Translations under genes and position numbers: made by a program
The notes under the pieces: model-generated
What the model saw: only the letters and a program-made list of their open reading frames with translations
Database searches by the model: none
Told to the model about the DNA's origin: nothing
Shown: piece by piece, positions 1 through 5,234 of the stretch
Layout of the letters: each line of letters opens with the position of its first letter
Position numbering within the stretch: the stretch's first letter is position 1
Source: Anaerolineae bacterium
Lineage (GTDB): Bacteria > Chloroflexota > Anaerolineae > JAFGEY01
Reading direction: 5' to 3'
Assembly (NCBI GenBank): GCA_016931365.1
Contig: JAFGEY010000424.1
Location: 1 to 5,768, forward strand
Length of the DNA: 5,768 bases

Positions 1-162
1 CGAGTCTGGTTCAGAGGCCGCGAGATCACTTACCCGGAGCTGGGGCAAGAGCTGCTTGGCAAATTTGCGACCGGCCTGGCTGACGTGGCGACTATCGAAG
101 CGCCTCCCAAAATGGAGGGGCGCAACATGACGATGTTGTTGACTCCGACAGGTAAAAAATAG
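1..162 (+). CDS. infC: Translation initiation factor IF-3, C-terminal part (5' end outside window)
   Basis: Frame 1 is open from the first base to a TAG at 160-162 and gives 53 residues. They match the end of the IF-3 C-terminal domain: an RGREITYPELG segment followed by PKMEGRNMTMLL, the family's near-invariant tail. IF-3 binds the 30S subunit, prevents premature 50S joining and proofreads start codon and initiator tRNA choice. The C-terminal domain seen here is the part that contacts the 30S platform. The gene lies upstream of rpmI and rplT, the conserved operon order in most bacteria. No terminator hairpin follows the stop, so read-through into rpmI is likely. The start and N-terminal domain are not in the window, so an unusual infC start codon cannot be checked. 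Confidence 0.95.
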   Translation, partial: RVWFRGREITYPELGQELLGKFATGLADVATIEAPPKMEGRNMTMLLTPTGKK

Positions 163-205
163 GCCCATCCCTGGCCCAAACGCAGAGAATACTGTCTTGA
201 GGATT

Positions 206-233
206 TTGCAAACTCGTCAATTTGTGGTATAAT
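206..233 (+). promoter_or_regulatory. Internal promoter for rpmI-rplT (extended -10)
   Basis: A perfect TATAAT lies at 228-233, preceded by TG at 225-226 (TGnTATAAT, an extended -10). TTGCAA at 206-211 is a plausible -35 box (4 of 6 consensus) with a 16-base spacer. Transcription would start near 240 and give a leader of about 140 bases before the rpmI start. The two ribosomal protein genes could thus be expressed without infC. This is a sequence match only; no start site is known. Confidence 0.7.
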
Positions 234-307
234 ACTGCGTCTTACAGGGTGGAATGCGGCATTTGTTTTAGAATGTTGCGCCAGCACATGGCAGTTCGTC
301 ACTGAAT

Positions 308-337
308 AAAGGGACAGAGTAAGCCAGCTGTCCCTTT
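308..337 (+). promoter_or_regulatory. Leader hairpin upstream of rpmI, candidate L20 autoregulatory site
   Basis: AAAGGGACAG at 308-317 pairs perfectly with CTGTCCCTTT at 328-337, giving a 10-bp stem with a 10-base loop. The loop and 3' arm read GCCAGCTGTCCC (323-334). From memory this resembles GCCAGCTAAGGTCCC of bacterial 23S rRNA, in the region of the H40/H41 junction that L20 binds. L20 is known to control its own operon by rRNA mimicry: in E. coli in the infC-rpmI region, in Bacillus by attenuation upstream of infC. The hairpin is followed by a weak T-rich stretch (TTTGTTGTTGT), so an attenuator role is possible, but the T run is poor for an efficient terminator. Confidence 0.5.
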
Positions 338-380
338 GTTGTTGTCAGCGAGACAAGATCAGAAAATTCTGGAGGTTATC

Positions 381-605
381 ATGCCCAAGATCAGAACTTA
401 TAAAGGTGCAGCCAAACGTTTCAAATACAGCGGTAGCGGTAAACTGCTTCGCACCCGTGGCGGCGGTATGAACGGTGCGGCGCACCTGCGCCGCAATCGC
501 TCCAAGCGCCGTCTGCGCACACTGGGCGGGATGAGCGAGGTTACCGTCCGGGGCGAAGTGAAACGTCTCAAAAGGCTCGCACCCTATCTCAAAAAGTCCA
601 AATAG
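381..605 (+). CDS. rpmI: 50S ribosomal protein L35
   Basis: The product is a 74-residue, very basic protein of the large ribosomal subunit. It opens with MPKIRTYKGAAKRFKYSGSG, close to the L35 family signature MPKxKTHKGAAKRFKxTGSGK, and ends in VKRLKRLAPYL-like sequence as the family does. The start at 381 is chosen because the family begins with MPK and a good ribosome binding site, GGAGG at 371-375, lies five bases before it. An in-frame ATG at 336 would add 15 residues that do not belong to the family. At 74 residues it is a little longer than the usual 64-66; the extra length comes from a glycine-rich insertion around residues 26-33 and a lysine-rich tail. It sits between infC and rplT, the standard order. 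Its 218-base upstream gap carries a promoter and a leader hairpin, so separate regulation is likely. Confidence 0.95.
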   Translation: MPKIRTYKGAAKRFKYSGSGKLLRTRGGGMNGAAHLRRNRSKRRLRTLGGMSEVTVRGEVKRLKRLAPYLKKSK

Positions 606-635
606 TTCGGACGCCATCGGGTGATTTCTTGTTAG

Positions 636-693
636 CAAGGGGTACATTTCCTCTCCCTTTGTGGACGAGCTAAATTCAATCAAGTGAAAGGGG
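636..693 (+). promoter_or_regulatory. Possible RNA structure controlling rplT translation
   Basis: CCCTTTG at 655-661 can pair with upstream CAAGGGG at 636-642 (7 pairs, one G-U, 12-base loop). Alternatively, CCCTTT at 655-660 can pair with AAAGGG at 687-692, which is the rplT ribosome binding site. The two pairings exclude each other, as in a simple translational switch. The helices are short, so this is only a candidate; compensatory base changes in relatives would be needed to accept it. Confidence 0.3.
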
Positions 694-700
694 AAAACAA

Positions 701-1057
701 ATGAGGGTTAAAGGTGGTTTTGTAACACAACGCCGCCACAAGAAGGTTCTGAAGGCCACGCGAGGCCAGCACAGCGGTCGACATCGCATATTCAGCGCCG
801 CCAACCAGGCGATGATGAAGGCCGGTGTTTACCAGTACCGCGATCGCCGCACCCGCAAGCGCGACCTGCGCCGGTTGTGGATTCAGCGTATCAACGCCGG
901 AGCGCGTGAACACGGGCTTTCTTACAGTCGGCTGATGCACGGTCTCAAGATGGCCGGCGTGGAACTGAATCGCAAGTCGATGGCCGATATGGTAGTCAGC
1001 GATCCGGCGGCGTTTGCCCAGTTGGTGCAAACGGCCAAACAAGCGGTCGTCGCATAG
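701..1057 (+). CDS. rplT: 50S ribosomal protein L20
   Basis: The product is 118 residues, the normal length for L20, a 23S rRNA-binding protein needed early in 50S assembly. Family landmarks are all present: [18 protein letters not shown] at the N-terminus (basic extension into rRNA), [20 protein letters not shown] in the middle and [21 protein letters not shown] in the C-terminal globular domain. In other bacteria that C-terminal domain also binds the operon's own mRNA to repress it. The start at 701 fits the family start and follows an AAAGGGG ribosome binding site at 687-693. The gene is 95 bases after rpmI, with possible RNA structure between, and a strong terminator begins 15 bases after its stop. 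It is the last gene of the infC operon. The MRVKGGF opening is the form I associate with Chloroflexota. Confidence 0.96.
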   Translation: MRVKGGFVTQRRHKKVLKATRGQHSGRHRIFSAANQAMMKAGVYQYRDRRTRKRDLRRLWIQRINAGAREHGLSYSRLMHGLKMAGVELNRKSMADMVVSDPAAFAQLVQTAKQAVVA

Positions 1058-1071
1058 CTATTGCTCACACC

Positions 1072-1118
1072 AAACAACGAGCGGGTGAACGAAATGGGTT
1101 CACCCGCTCGTTGTTTTT
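1072..1118 (+). terminator. Intrinsic terminator of the infC-rpmI-rplT operon
   Basis: The arms at 1072-1090 and 1098-1116 are perfect reverse complements (19 bp) around a 7-base loop, and the right arm runs into TTTTT at 1114-1118. It starts 15 bases after the rplT stop. Read from the other strand the same stem is followed only by TTTGGTGTG, so it would be a weaker terminator for the leftward operon that ends at 1278. Confidence 0.93.
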
Positions 1119-1277
1119 CTTCGTCTCAATACTGGCTTTGAAAAAAAGTCAACTGTTCGCCAAAGTGCCTGTTGGGGCTTTGTTCTTGTGCTTATTAAGC
1201 GTGATTAGCAAAGCTCCAAGATATTTGACGTGTTGAGTATTTTGGCTTGTTCGTCGCTCGACCTTTTTTCAGGAGAA

Positions 1278-2381
1278 TCAATACTGCATCGTCAACGCGC
1301 CGGATGGACAACGCGTAGCACACAACCCGCAGCCATAACACAACGACTCAGTCAAAACAGCCTTTTTGTCTGGCCGGTCGGAAAGACCGTCTGGCATACA
1401 GATCGCCCCATAGACACAGCTTTGCGCGCAGCGCCCGCAGCCGATGCATTTGTCTCGCTGATACCGGGGCGGCAAGTGTTCGGAGCGCACCTGGCGGGTC
1501 TGCCATCGACGTAGCGCCAGCCCGCGAACCTCGCCCGGTGATGCGTAACCGTGCGCATCCAGCCAGGCATCGATCTCGCCGGCGATCTTGCCCAACACAG
1601 ATGGCCCACGCAGGATCGCCGCCGTGCAGACCTGCACGGCGCTCGCCCCGGCCATCATCAGCTCGATCGCATCGATGCCGCTGCCCACCCCCCCCACACC
1701 CATCACTGGCAGATCAACGGTACGCGCAATGTCAAAAATGCAGCGCACGGCCAGCGGGCGGATCGCCGGGCCACTCATCCAGCCGTAGCCGCTTTCACCG
1801 CCCATCAACGGTAAGCCGCTCTCAACGTCGATCGCCATCGTCGGCCCAAAGGAGTTGATCGCCACGATGCCGTCAGCACCGGCTTGTTGAGCGGCGTGGG
1901 CCGCCCGCTGCACATCTCGAAACGGGCTGAGTTTGACCAGCACCGGCATATCGGCAGCGCCCTTGGCCGCCCGGATAGCGCTGACCATCGGCTGCGGATC
2001 GTCGCCAATGTAATGAGTGGACAGCTCCAAGGCATCGGCCCAGGGTGCAAACTTGGGCACAAGCGCGGCAATGTCACCGGCGCTGTAACCCAGGCTGACG
2101 ATCAACGGCAGGCCGGCCGCACGAGCCAGGGGCAGCTCTCGCTCCAGCCAGACATCCGGTGGCATCTCTGACCACAACTCTGTGTTCAAAAACGTGCCGC
2201 GCACAGCCGCCATATTGGGTGCGGGCACGCGCGCTCCCGCAACCGAGATCGTCTTGGTCACAAGGCCGCCCGCGCCTCCTTCGGCGCATCGTTGCAGTGC
2301 CGCGCCGTTCCAGCCAGGCGGCCCGGCTGCAGGTAAAACCGGATTACGCAGGGTCAAACCACAGAAATCAACCTCGGTCAT
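1278..2381 (-). CDS. PreA/dihydroorotate dehydrogenase-like flavoprotein with C-terminal 2x[4Fe-4S] ferredoxin domain; atypical active-site loop
   Basis: This 367-residue protein has a dihydroorotate dehydrogenase-type TIM barrel (about 1-300) followed by a ferredoxin domain (about 305-367). FMN-site landmarks are visible: VTKT with Lys43, VLVKLSPF with Lys150, IVAINSFG with Asn176, SGPAIRPLA at 203-211 and GVGGVGSG at 228-235. The ferredoxin part has two CxxCxxCxxxC motifs, at Cys312/315/318/322 and Cys348/351/354/358. This layout is closest to PreA and the C-terminal half of dihydropyrimidine dehydrogenase. However, the loop that normally reads N-x-S-C-P is LELSTHYIGDD (118-128), with no Asn or catalytic Cys. 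The substrate and direction are therefore uncertain; a reductase or oxidase acting on a heterocycle made or used by SsnA is an inference. The start at 2381 is chosen for its GAGGAG ribosome binding site (2388-2393), which overlaps the SsnA stop and suggests translational coupling. No PreT-like electron-transfer partner lies in the window. Confidence 0.85.
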   Translation of the reverse strand: MTEVDFCGLTLRNPVLPAAGPPGWNGAALQRCAEGGAGGLVTKTISVAGARVPAPNMAAVRGTFLNTELWSEMPPDVWLERELPLARAAGLPLIVSLGYSAGDIAALVPKFAPWADALELSTHYIGDDPQPMVSAIRAAKGAADMPVLVKLSPFRDVQRAAHAAQQAGADGIVAINSFGPTMAIDVESGLPLMGGESGYGWMSGPAIRPLAVRCIFDIARTVDLPVMGVGGVGSGIDAIELMMAGASAVQVCTAAILRGPSVLGKIAGEIDAWLDAHGYASPGEVRGLALRRWQTRQVRSEHLPPRYQRDKCIGCGRCAQSCVYGAICMPDGLSDRPDKKAVLTESLCYGCGLCATRCPSGALTMQY

Positions 2382-2391
2382 TATCAACTCC

Positions 2392-3735
2392 TCACATAAT
2401 CCGTTCCCACAGTTGGGCCGCTGCTGCACGCGACTGTGCGGCAATCTCGGCCTCATCCAGTGTCAACAACCGGCGTCCGCGCATCAGCACTCTGCCGCCG
2501 ACAATCACCGTGTCTACCCCGCTCCCGTCAATGCCAAAAAGGACGTGCCAGGGCGCGTTTTGCGCTGTAAACGGCGTCGGCGGCGCATAGTCGACGACGA
2601 TCAGATCCGCCGGCGCGCCGACACCAAGTACACCTAGCCCAGCGGGCAATCCGGCTCGCGCGGCGATCTGGGCATTATGCTCAAAGGCGATGCGCAGCAC
2701 CTGGTCGGCAGGCATCGCGCGCGGATCGGCAGCAGCGTGTTTGTGAATCAGATAGGCGGTGTGCATCTCGGTGAACATATTGTTGGAAAAGCCATCGTTG
2801 CCCAGACCGAGCAAAGCCCCACGCTCGAGCAGACCGCACACATCCGCTGCGCCGACGGCATTGTTCATATTCGAGCGCGGGTTGTGTACGACCGCTGTTT
2901 GTGTTCCAGCCAGCAGGTCTTTTTCCACCTCGTCGATATGGATGGCGTGCGCGGCAATCGACCTGGCGCCGAGCACGCCAGCGTCAACCAGCCGCTCGAC
3001 CACGCGGCAGCCGTAACGCGCCAGGCTGTCCTGTACGTCGCCCTGGCCTTCAGCCACATGGATGTGGCAGCCAACGCCGAGATCGGCGGCCAGGCCGGCG
3101 CAGGTTTCCAGGGTATGGGGAGACAAAGTCATCAAAGCATGCAGGCCAAAGGTAGCCCCCAAATGTGGGTCAGGCGACTGCGCAAGCCGATGCGCAAAGC
3201 GTTCGTTTTCGCCCATGCCGGCCCGAGCGCACGCCAGGCCGTCGCGATCGCTGACCTCGTAGCACAGGCTGGCCCGGACGCCGGCGGCCTGTACCGACTC
3301 GGCGAGGACGTCCAGCGAACCTTCGACCGCGTTGGGCGAGGCATGGTGATCGATCAGCGTCGTCGTACCATGCCTGATCGCGTCGATCAGACAGACCAGT
3401 GCGCTCAGACGGACGCTCTCCAGGTCGAGTGCCTTGTCCAAACGCCACCAGAGCCGCTCCAAAAGCTGGGCAAACTCGGCCGGCGGATCGCCGGGCAGAG
3501 CCATCCCGCGCGCAAACGCGCCGTAAAAATGGGTGTGTGCGCAGATCAGGCCGGGCATCACCAGCCTGTCTCCGGCATCGATCACTGTCTGAGCGCAAGA
3601 ACGACAAGCCTCAAGCTGCGTCACCGACCCCAATGCCGCGATGTGCTCCCCTTCGATCAACACAGCGCCGGGTGCAATCACCCCCGTCTGCGGATCCATC
3701 GTCAGCAGCGTTGCATTCGTGATCAGAATCGACAT
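2392..3735 (-). CDS. ssnA: SsnA-type amidohydrolase (ATZ/TRZ metal-dependent aminohydrolase)
   Basis: This 447-residue cytosolic protein belongs to the amidohydrolase superfamily, which hydrolyses C-N bonds of heterocycles with a bound metal. The metal site is complete: HTH at His67/His69, His226 and Glu229 in HIHVAEG, His263 in AAHAIH and Asp314 in LGNDG. Family segments PGLICAHTHFYGAFARG, LWWRLDKALD, IDHHASP and VVHNPRSNMNNAVG match E. coli SsnA closely from memory, more so than guanine deaminase or chlorohydrolases. SsnA genes often sit in anaerobic purine or urate catabolic clusters with molybdenum hydroxylases and dihydropyrimidine-dehydrogenase-like proteins; its exact reaction is not firmly settled. 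The start at 3735 is favoured by GGGAGG at 3742-3747; an upstream in-frame ATG at 3771 lies ahead of the predicted transcription start. It is the first gene of a two-gene operon, ten bases before the flavoprotein gene. Confidence 0.88.
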   Translation of the reverse strand: MSILITNATLLTMDPQTGVIAPGAVLIEGEHIAALGSVTQLEACRSCAQTVIDAGDRLVMPGLICAHTHFYGAFARGMALPGDPPAEFAQLLERLWWRLDKALDLESVRLSALVCLIDAIRHGTTTLIDHHASPNAVEGSLDVLAESVQAAGVRASLCYEVSDRDGLACARAGMGENERFAHRLAQSPDPHLGATFGLHALMTLSPHTLETCAGLAADLGVGCHIHVAEGQGDVQDSLARYGCRVVERLVDAGVLGARSIAAHAIHIDEVEKDLLAGTQTAVVHNPRSNMNNAVGAADVCGLLERGALLGLGNDGFSNNMFTEMHTAYLIHKHAAADPRAMPADQVLRIAFEHNAQIAARAGLPAGLGVLGVGAPADLIVVDYAPPTPFTAQNAPWHVLFGIDGSGVDTVIVGGRVLMRGRRLLTLDEAEIAAQSRAAAAQLWERIM

Positions 3736-3761
3736 GGACAACCTCCCGCCTTGATGGAAAC

Positions 3762-3790
3762 AGTATAACACGGAACGTATCCAACGCCAA
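3762..3790 (-). promoter_or_regulatory. Promoter of the ssnA operon
   Basis: Read on the minus strand, TATACT (3767 to 3762; 5 of 6 consensus) is preceded by TG one base upstream, making an extended -10. TTGGCG (3790 to 3785) is a -35 box with 4 of 6 matches and a 17-base spacer. Transcription would begin near 3755, about 20 bases before the ssnA start. Confidence 0.7.
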
Positions 3791-3810
3791 CCAACCTTTG
3801 TATATGATTG
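3781..3810. promoter_or_regulatory. Candidate operator between the divergent promoters
   Basis: CCAAC occurs three times within 15 bases, at 3781-3785, 3787-3791 and 3791-3795, overlapping the -35 box of the ssnA promoter. An inverted copy-like ATTGG follows at 3806-3810, inside the spacer of the rightward promoter. Only 7 bases separate the two -35 boxes, so one bound protein could affect both. The HTH protein encoded next door is the obvious candidate, but nothing in the sequence proves it. Confidence 0.35.
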
Positions 3811-3826
3811 GAGATTGTGCTATAAT
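3798..3826 (+). promoter_or_regulatory. Promoter of the HTH-TPR operon (extended -10)
   Basis: A perfect TATAAT at 3821-3826 is preceded by TG at 3818-3819 (TGCTATAAT). TTGTAT at 3798-3803 is a weak -35 with a 17-base spacer. The start would be near 3833, giving a leader of about 60 bases. The leader holds a small hairpin option (CCCTG 3854-3858 with CAGGG 3864-3868, or CTGCC 3856-3860 with GGCAG 3867-3871) shortly before the ribosome binding site. Confidence 0.72.
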
Positions 3827-3891
3827 ATCAGAAGTGTGGGCACTGTTCAATTACCCTGCCATTCAGGGCAGTTGACTGCAAGGAGGATGGT

Positions 3892-4572
3892 ATGATCTCG
3901 CAACAAGCCGCATTGATCCAGAACAAAATCGTCGGCGCCGCCATTCGAAACGCACGGACGCACGCTGAACTCAGCGTAGAGGCGTGCGCCGAAGCCGCAT
4001 CGATTTCACCCGAAGAACTGATCCAGGCCGAAATGGGTCAGACGGGGCTGACTTTGCCGCAGATCGAAGTGCTGGCACACCTGCTCGGTGTTCCCATCCT
4101 CTACCTGCTCGGCGAAACCGAGTTGCCCCCGGAAGAAAACGCCCAGACCACCCTGCCCTACGAAAACGTGATGGTGATCCGTCGTAAGATCATTGGGGTG
4201 ATTCTGCGGCAAACACGGCTGAATCACGGGCGCACACTGGACGAGGTTGCCTCTGCTACGGGATACTCTCCCGAGCACCTGGCGCGCATCGAATTGGGCG
4301 AAGCGTTGGTGTCAATGGTCGAACTACGCGATCTGGGCGAAACGCTGGGCTTGCCCTTTGACACATTCCTGGGCGAGGACATCATTCCGCTCACCGCCGC
4401 ACAGCGCGACGCGCGCGACCTGCGCCGACTCGCTCATCTACCATTTGAAGTACGAGAATTCATCCTCAAGCCGATCAATGCCCCTTATCTCCAGATCGCG
4501 ATGAACTTGAGCAACATGCCTTCTGAATCGCTGCATCAGATCGCTTCAGGCTTGCTCGAAATCACCTATTAG
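3892..4572 (+). CDS. Tandem helix-turn-helix (XRE/Cro-like) regulator
   Basis: This 226-residue protein has two XRE-type HTH domains, at about 13-75 and 99-161, joined by a charged linker and followed by a 65-residue C-terminal part with no recognised fold. The two domains are clearly duplicates: aligned by eye without gaps over 63 positions they share about 19 residues. Both start with an [IV]xGxxxRxxR helix, carry an SPEELxxxE/SPEHLxxxE turn and end in LGxPxxxxLGE. Family knowledge predicts sequence-specific DNA binding; two fused domains suggest either a pseudo-dimer or binding to direct repeats. The start at 3892 follows AGGAGG (3881-3886) at five bases. It is transcribed divergently from ssnA, is the likely first gene of an operon with the TPR gene, and may regulate the shared intergenic region. 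The target and signal are unknown. Confidence 0.85.
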   Translation: MISQQAALIQNKIVGAAIRNARTHAELSVEACAEAASISPEELIQAEMGQTGLTLPQIEVLAHLLGVPILYLLGETELPPEENAQTTLPYENVMVIRRKIIGVILRQTRLNHGRTLDEVASATGYSPEHLARIELGEALVSMVELRDLGETLGLPFDTFLGEDIIPLTAAQRDARDLRRLAHLPFEVREFILKPINAPYLQIAMNLSNMPSESLHQIASGLLEITY

Positions 4573-4573
4573 C

Positions 4574-4578
4574 GAGGG
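4574..4578 (+). promoter_or_regulatory. Ribosome binding site that decides the TPR gene start
   Basis: GAGGG at 4574-4578 directly abuts the ATG at 4579, leaving no spacer, but lies six bases before the ATG at 4585. The second ATG is therefore the more likely start. Confidence 0.6.
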
Positions 4579-4584
4579 ATGGCT

Positions 4585-5166
4585 ATGGAACCAACCGCTG
4601 GAACGTCACCTGAACCTGTCGGCGAAATACAATCTAGCGAGATACAATCTCGAATTGACGAAGGACGATTGTACTATCGCCAGAGAGAACACGAACGGGC
4701 GCTGTCGGCGCTGGAAGCCGCCTACGAACAATGTAAAAATCAGGGCGACCTGCGCCACATGGCCGAGATCGCTAACGATCTTGGCGTCATCCACACGGTG
4801 TCGAATCAATGGACAGAGGCAGAAAGACGTCTCAACGAAGCGCACAACCTGTTCACCAACCTGCAGGATTACAGCGGCGAGGCACAGGCATTGGGCAACC
4901 TGGGCAGCATGTTTCGCGCGCGCGGCGACTTGCAGCAGGCTGCCGCCAACCTTCAGCTTGCTGCAGACAAATTCCACCTGATGGGCGACGACGAACGCCG
5001 GGCGATGACACTCAAAGTATTGAGCATGGTGCAGTTAAGGCAATTGCGCTTTCTCCAGGCTTTGGCCGCTTACGATGCTGCCCTGGCCTGCAACCCAAAG
5101 CCCTCGGCATGGACCAGGTTCTTGCGACGCATCCTCGCGCTGCCACTCAAGATAATATCTGGCTAA
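4585..5166 (+). CDS. TPR-repeat protein
   Basis: This 193-residue protein begins with an acidic, low-complexity leader (1-18) and continues with about four tetratricopeptide repeats at roughly 20-53, 58-91, 98-131 and 138-171. The repeats show TPR-type positions such as GRLYYRQREHERALSALEAA, ANDLGVI...WTEAERRLNEA and GNLGSMFRARGDLQQAAANL. The repeat step is near 40 residues, longer than the canonical 34 and as in LGN/Rap-type TPRs. TPRs are protein- or peptide-binding scaffolds; no enzymatic domain is visible. The C-terminal tail (176-193, WTRFLRRILALPLKIISG) mixes basic and hydrophobic residues and could touch membrane or a partner. It starts 12 bases after the HTH gene stop, so the two are almost certainly co-transcribed and perhaps interact. 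A start at 4579 would add two residues but lacks ribosome binding site spacing. Confidence 0.85.
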   Translation: MEPTAGTSPEPVGEIQSSEIQSRIDEGRLYYRQREHERALSALEAAYEQCKNQGDLRHMAEIANDLGVIHTVSNQWTEAERRLNEAHNLFTNLQDYSGEAQALGNLGSMFRARGDLQQAAANLQLAADKFHLMGDDERRAMTLKVLSMVQLRQLRFLQALAAYDAALACNPKPSAWTRFLRRILALPLKIISG

Positions 5167-5189
5167 CCCCCTTTTGGGGCTAGAGAACA

Positions 5190-5226
5190 AAAAAACGCCA
5201 CCGATGCAGTGGCGTTTTTTGTTTTT
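5190..5226. terminator. Bidirectional intrinsic terminator between convergent genes
   Basis: CGCCAC (5196-5201) pairs with GTGGCG (5209-5214) around a 7-base loop, and the flanking A run (5190-5195) pairs with the T run (5215-5220), for a 12-bp stem. On the plus strand TTTTTTGTTTTT follows; on the minus strand the A run at 5189-5195 becomes a T tract. It can end both the HTH-TPR operon and the receiver gene. Confidence 0.92.
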
Positions 5227-5234
5227 CACCTGGC

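Noticed and set aside
342..356. TTGTC/GACAA mini-hairpin downstream of the rpmI leader stem
   Set aside because: Only 5 weak pairs with a 5-base loop; too short to claim on its own, though it might matter inside a larger leader fold.
360..371. CAGAAAATTCTG palindrome before the rpmI ribosome binding site
   Set aside because: The loop would be only two bases and the arms are A/T-rich; it is unlikely to form a real hairpin.
345..1042. Minus-strand open frames opposite rpmI and rplT (345-683 and 680-1042)
   Set aside because: They lie fully against the L35 and L20 genes, show no domain, and are explained as shadows of those coding sequences.
1142..1187. Possible minus-strand terminator from CAAAG/CTTTG pairing before the T run
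   Set aside because: The stem is short and bulged, and about 14 bases separate it from the T tract, so it does not fit an intrinsic terminator.
1230..1514. Plus-strand open frame running from the gap into the flavoprotein gene
   Set aside because: No good ribosome binding site, no recognisable protein, and most of it is antisense to the conserved ferredoxin domain.
2677..3768. Long plus-strand open frame of 363 codons opposite ssnA
   Set aside because: It is antisense to a clearly recognised amidohydrolase with a full metal site. Its translation has no family features, and long shadow frames are expected opposite GC-rich genes.
5163..5183. Inverted repeat around the TPR gene stop (CCCC at 5167-5170 with GGGG at 5176-5179)
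   Set aside because: A short stem with a mismatch and no T run; the real terminator is just downstream at 5190-5226.
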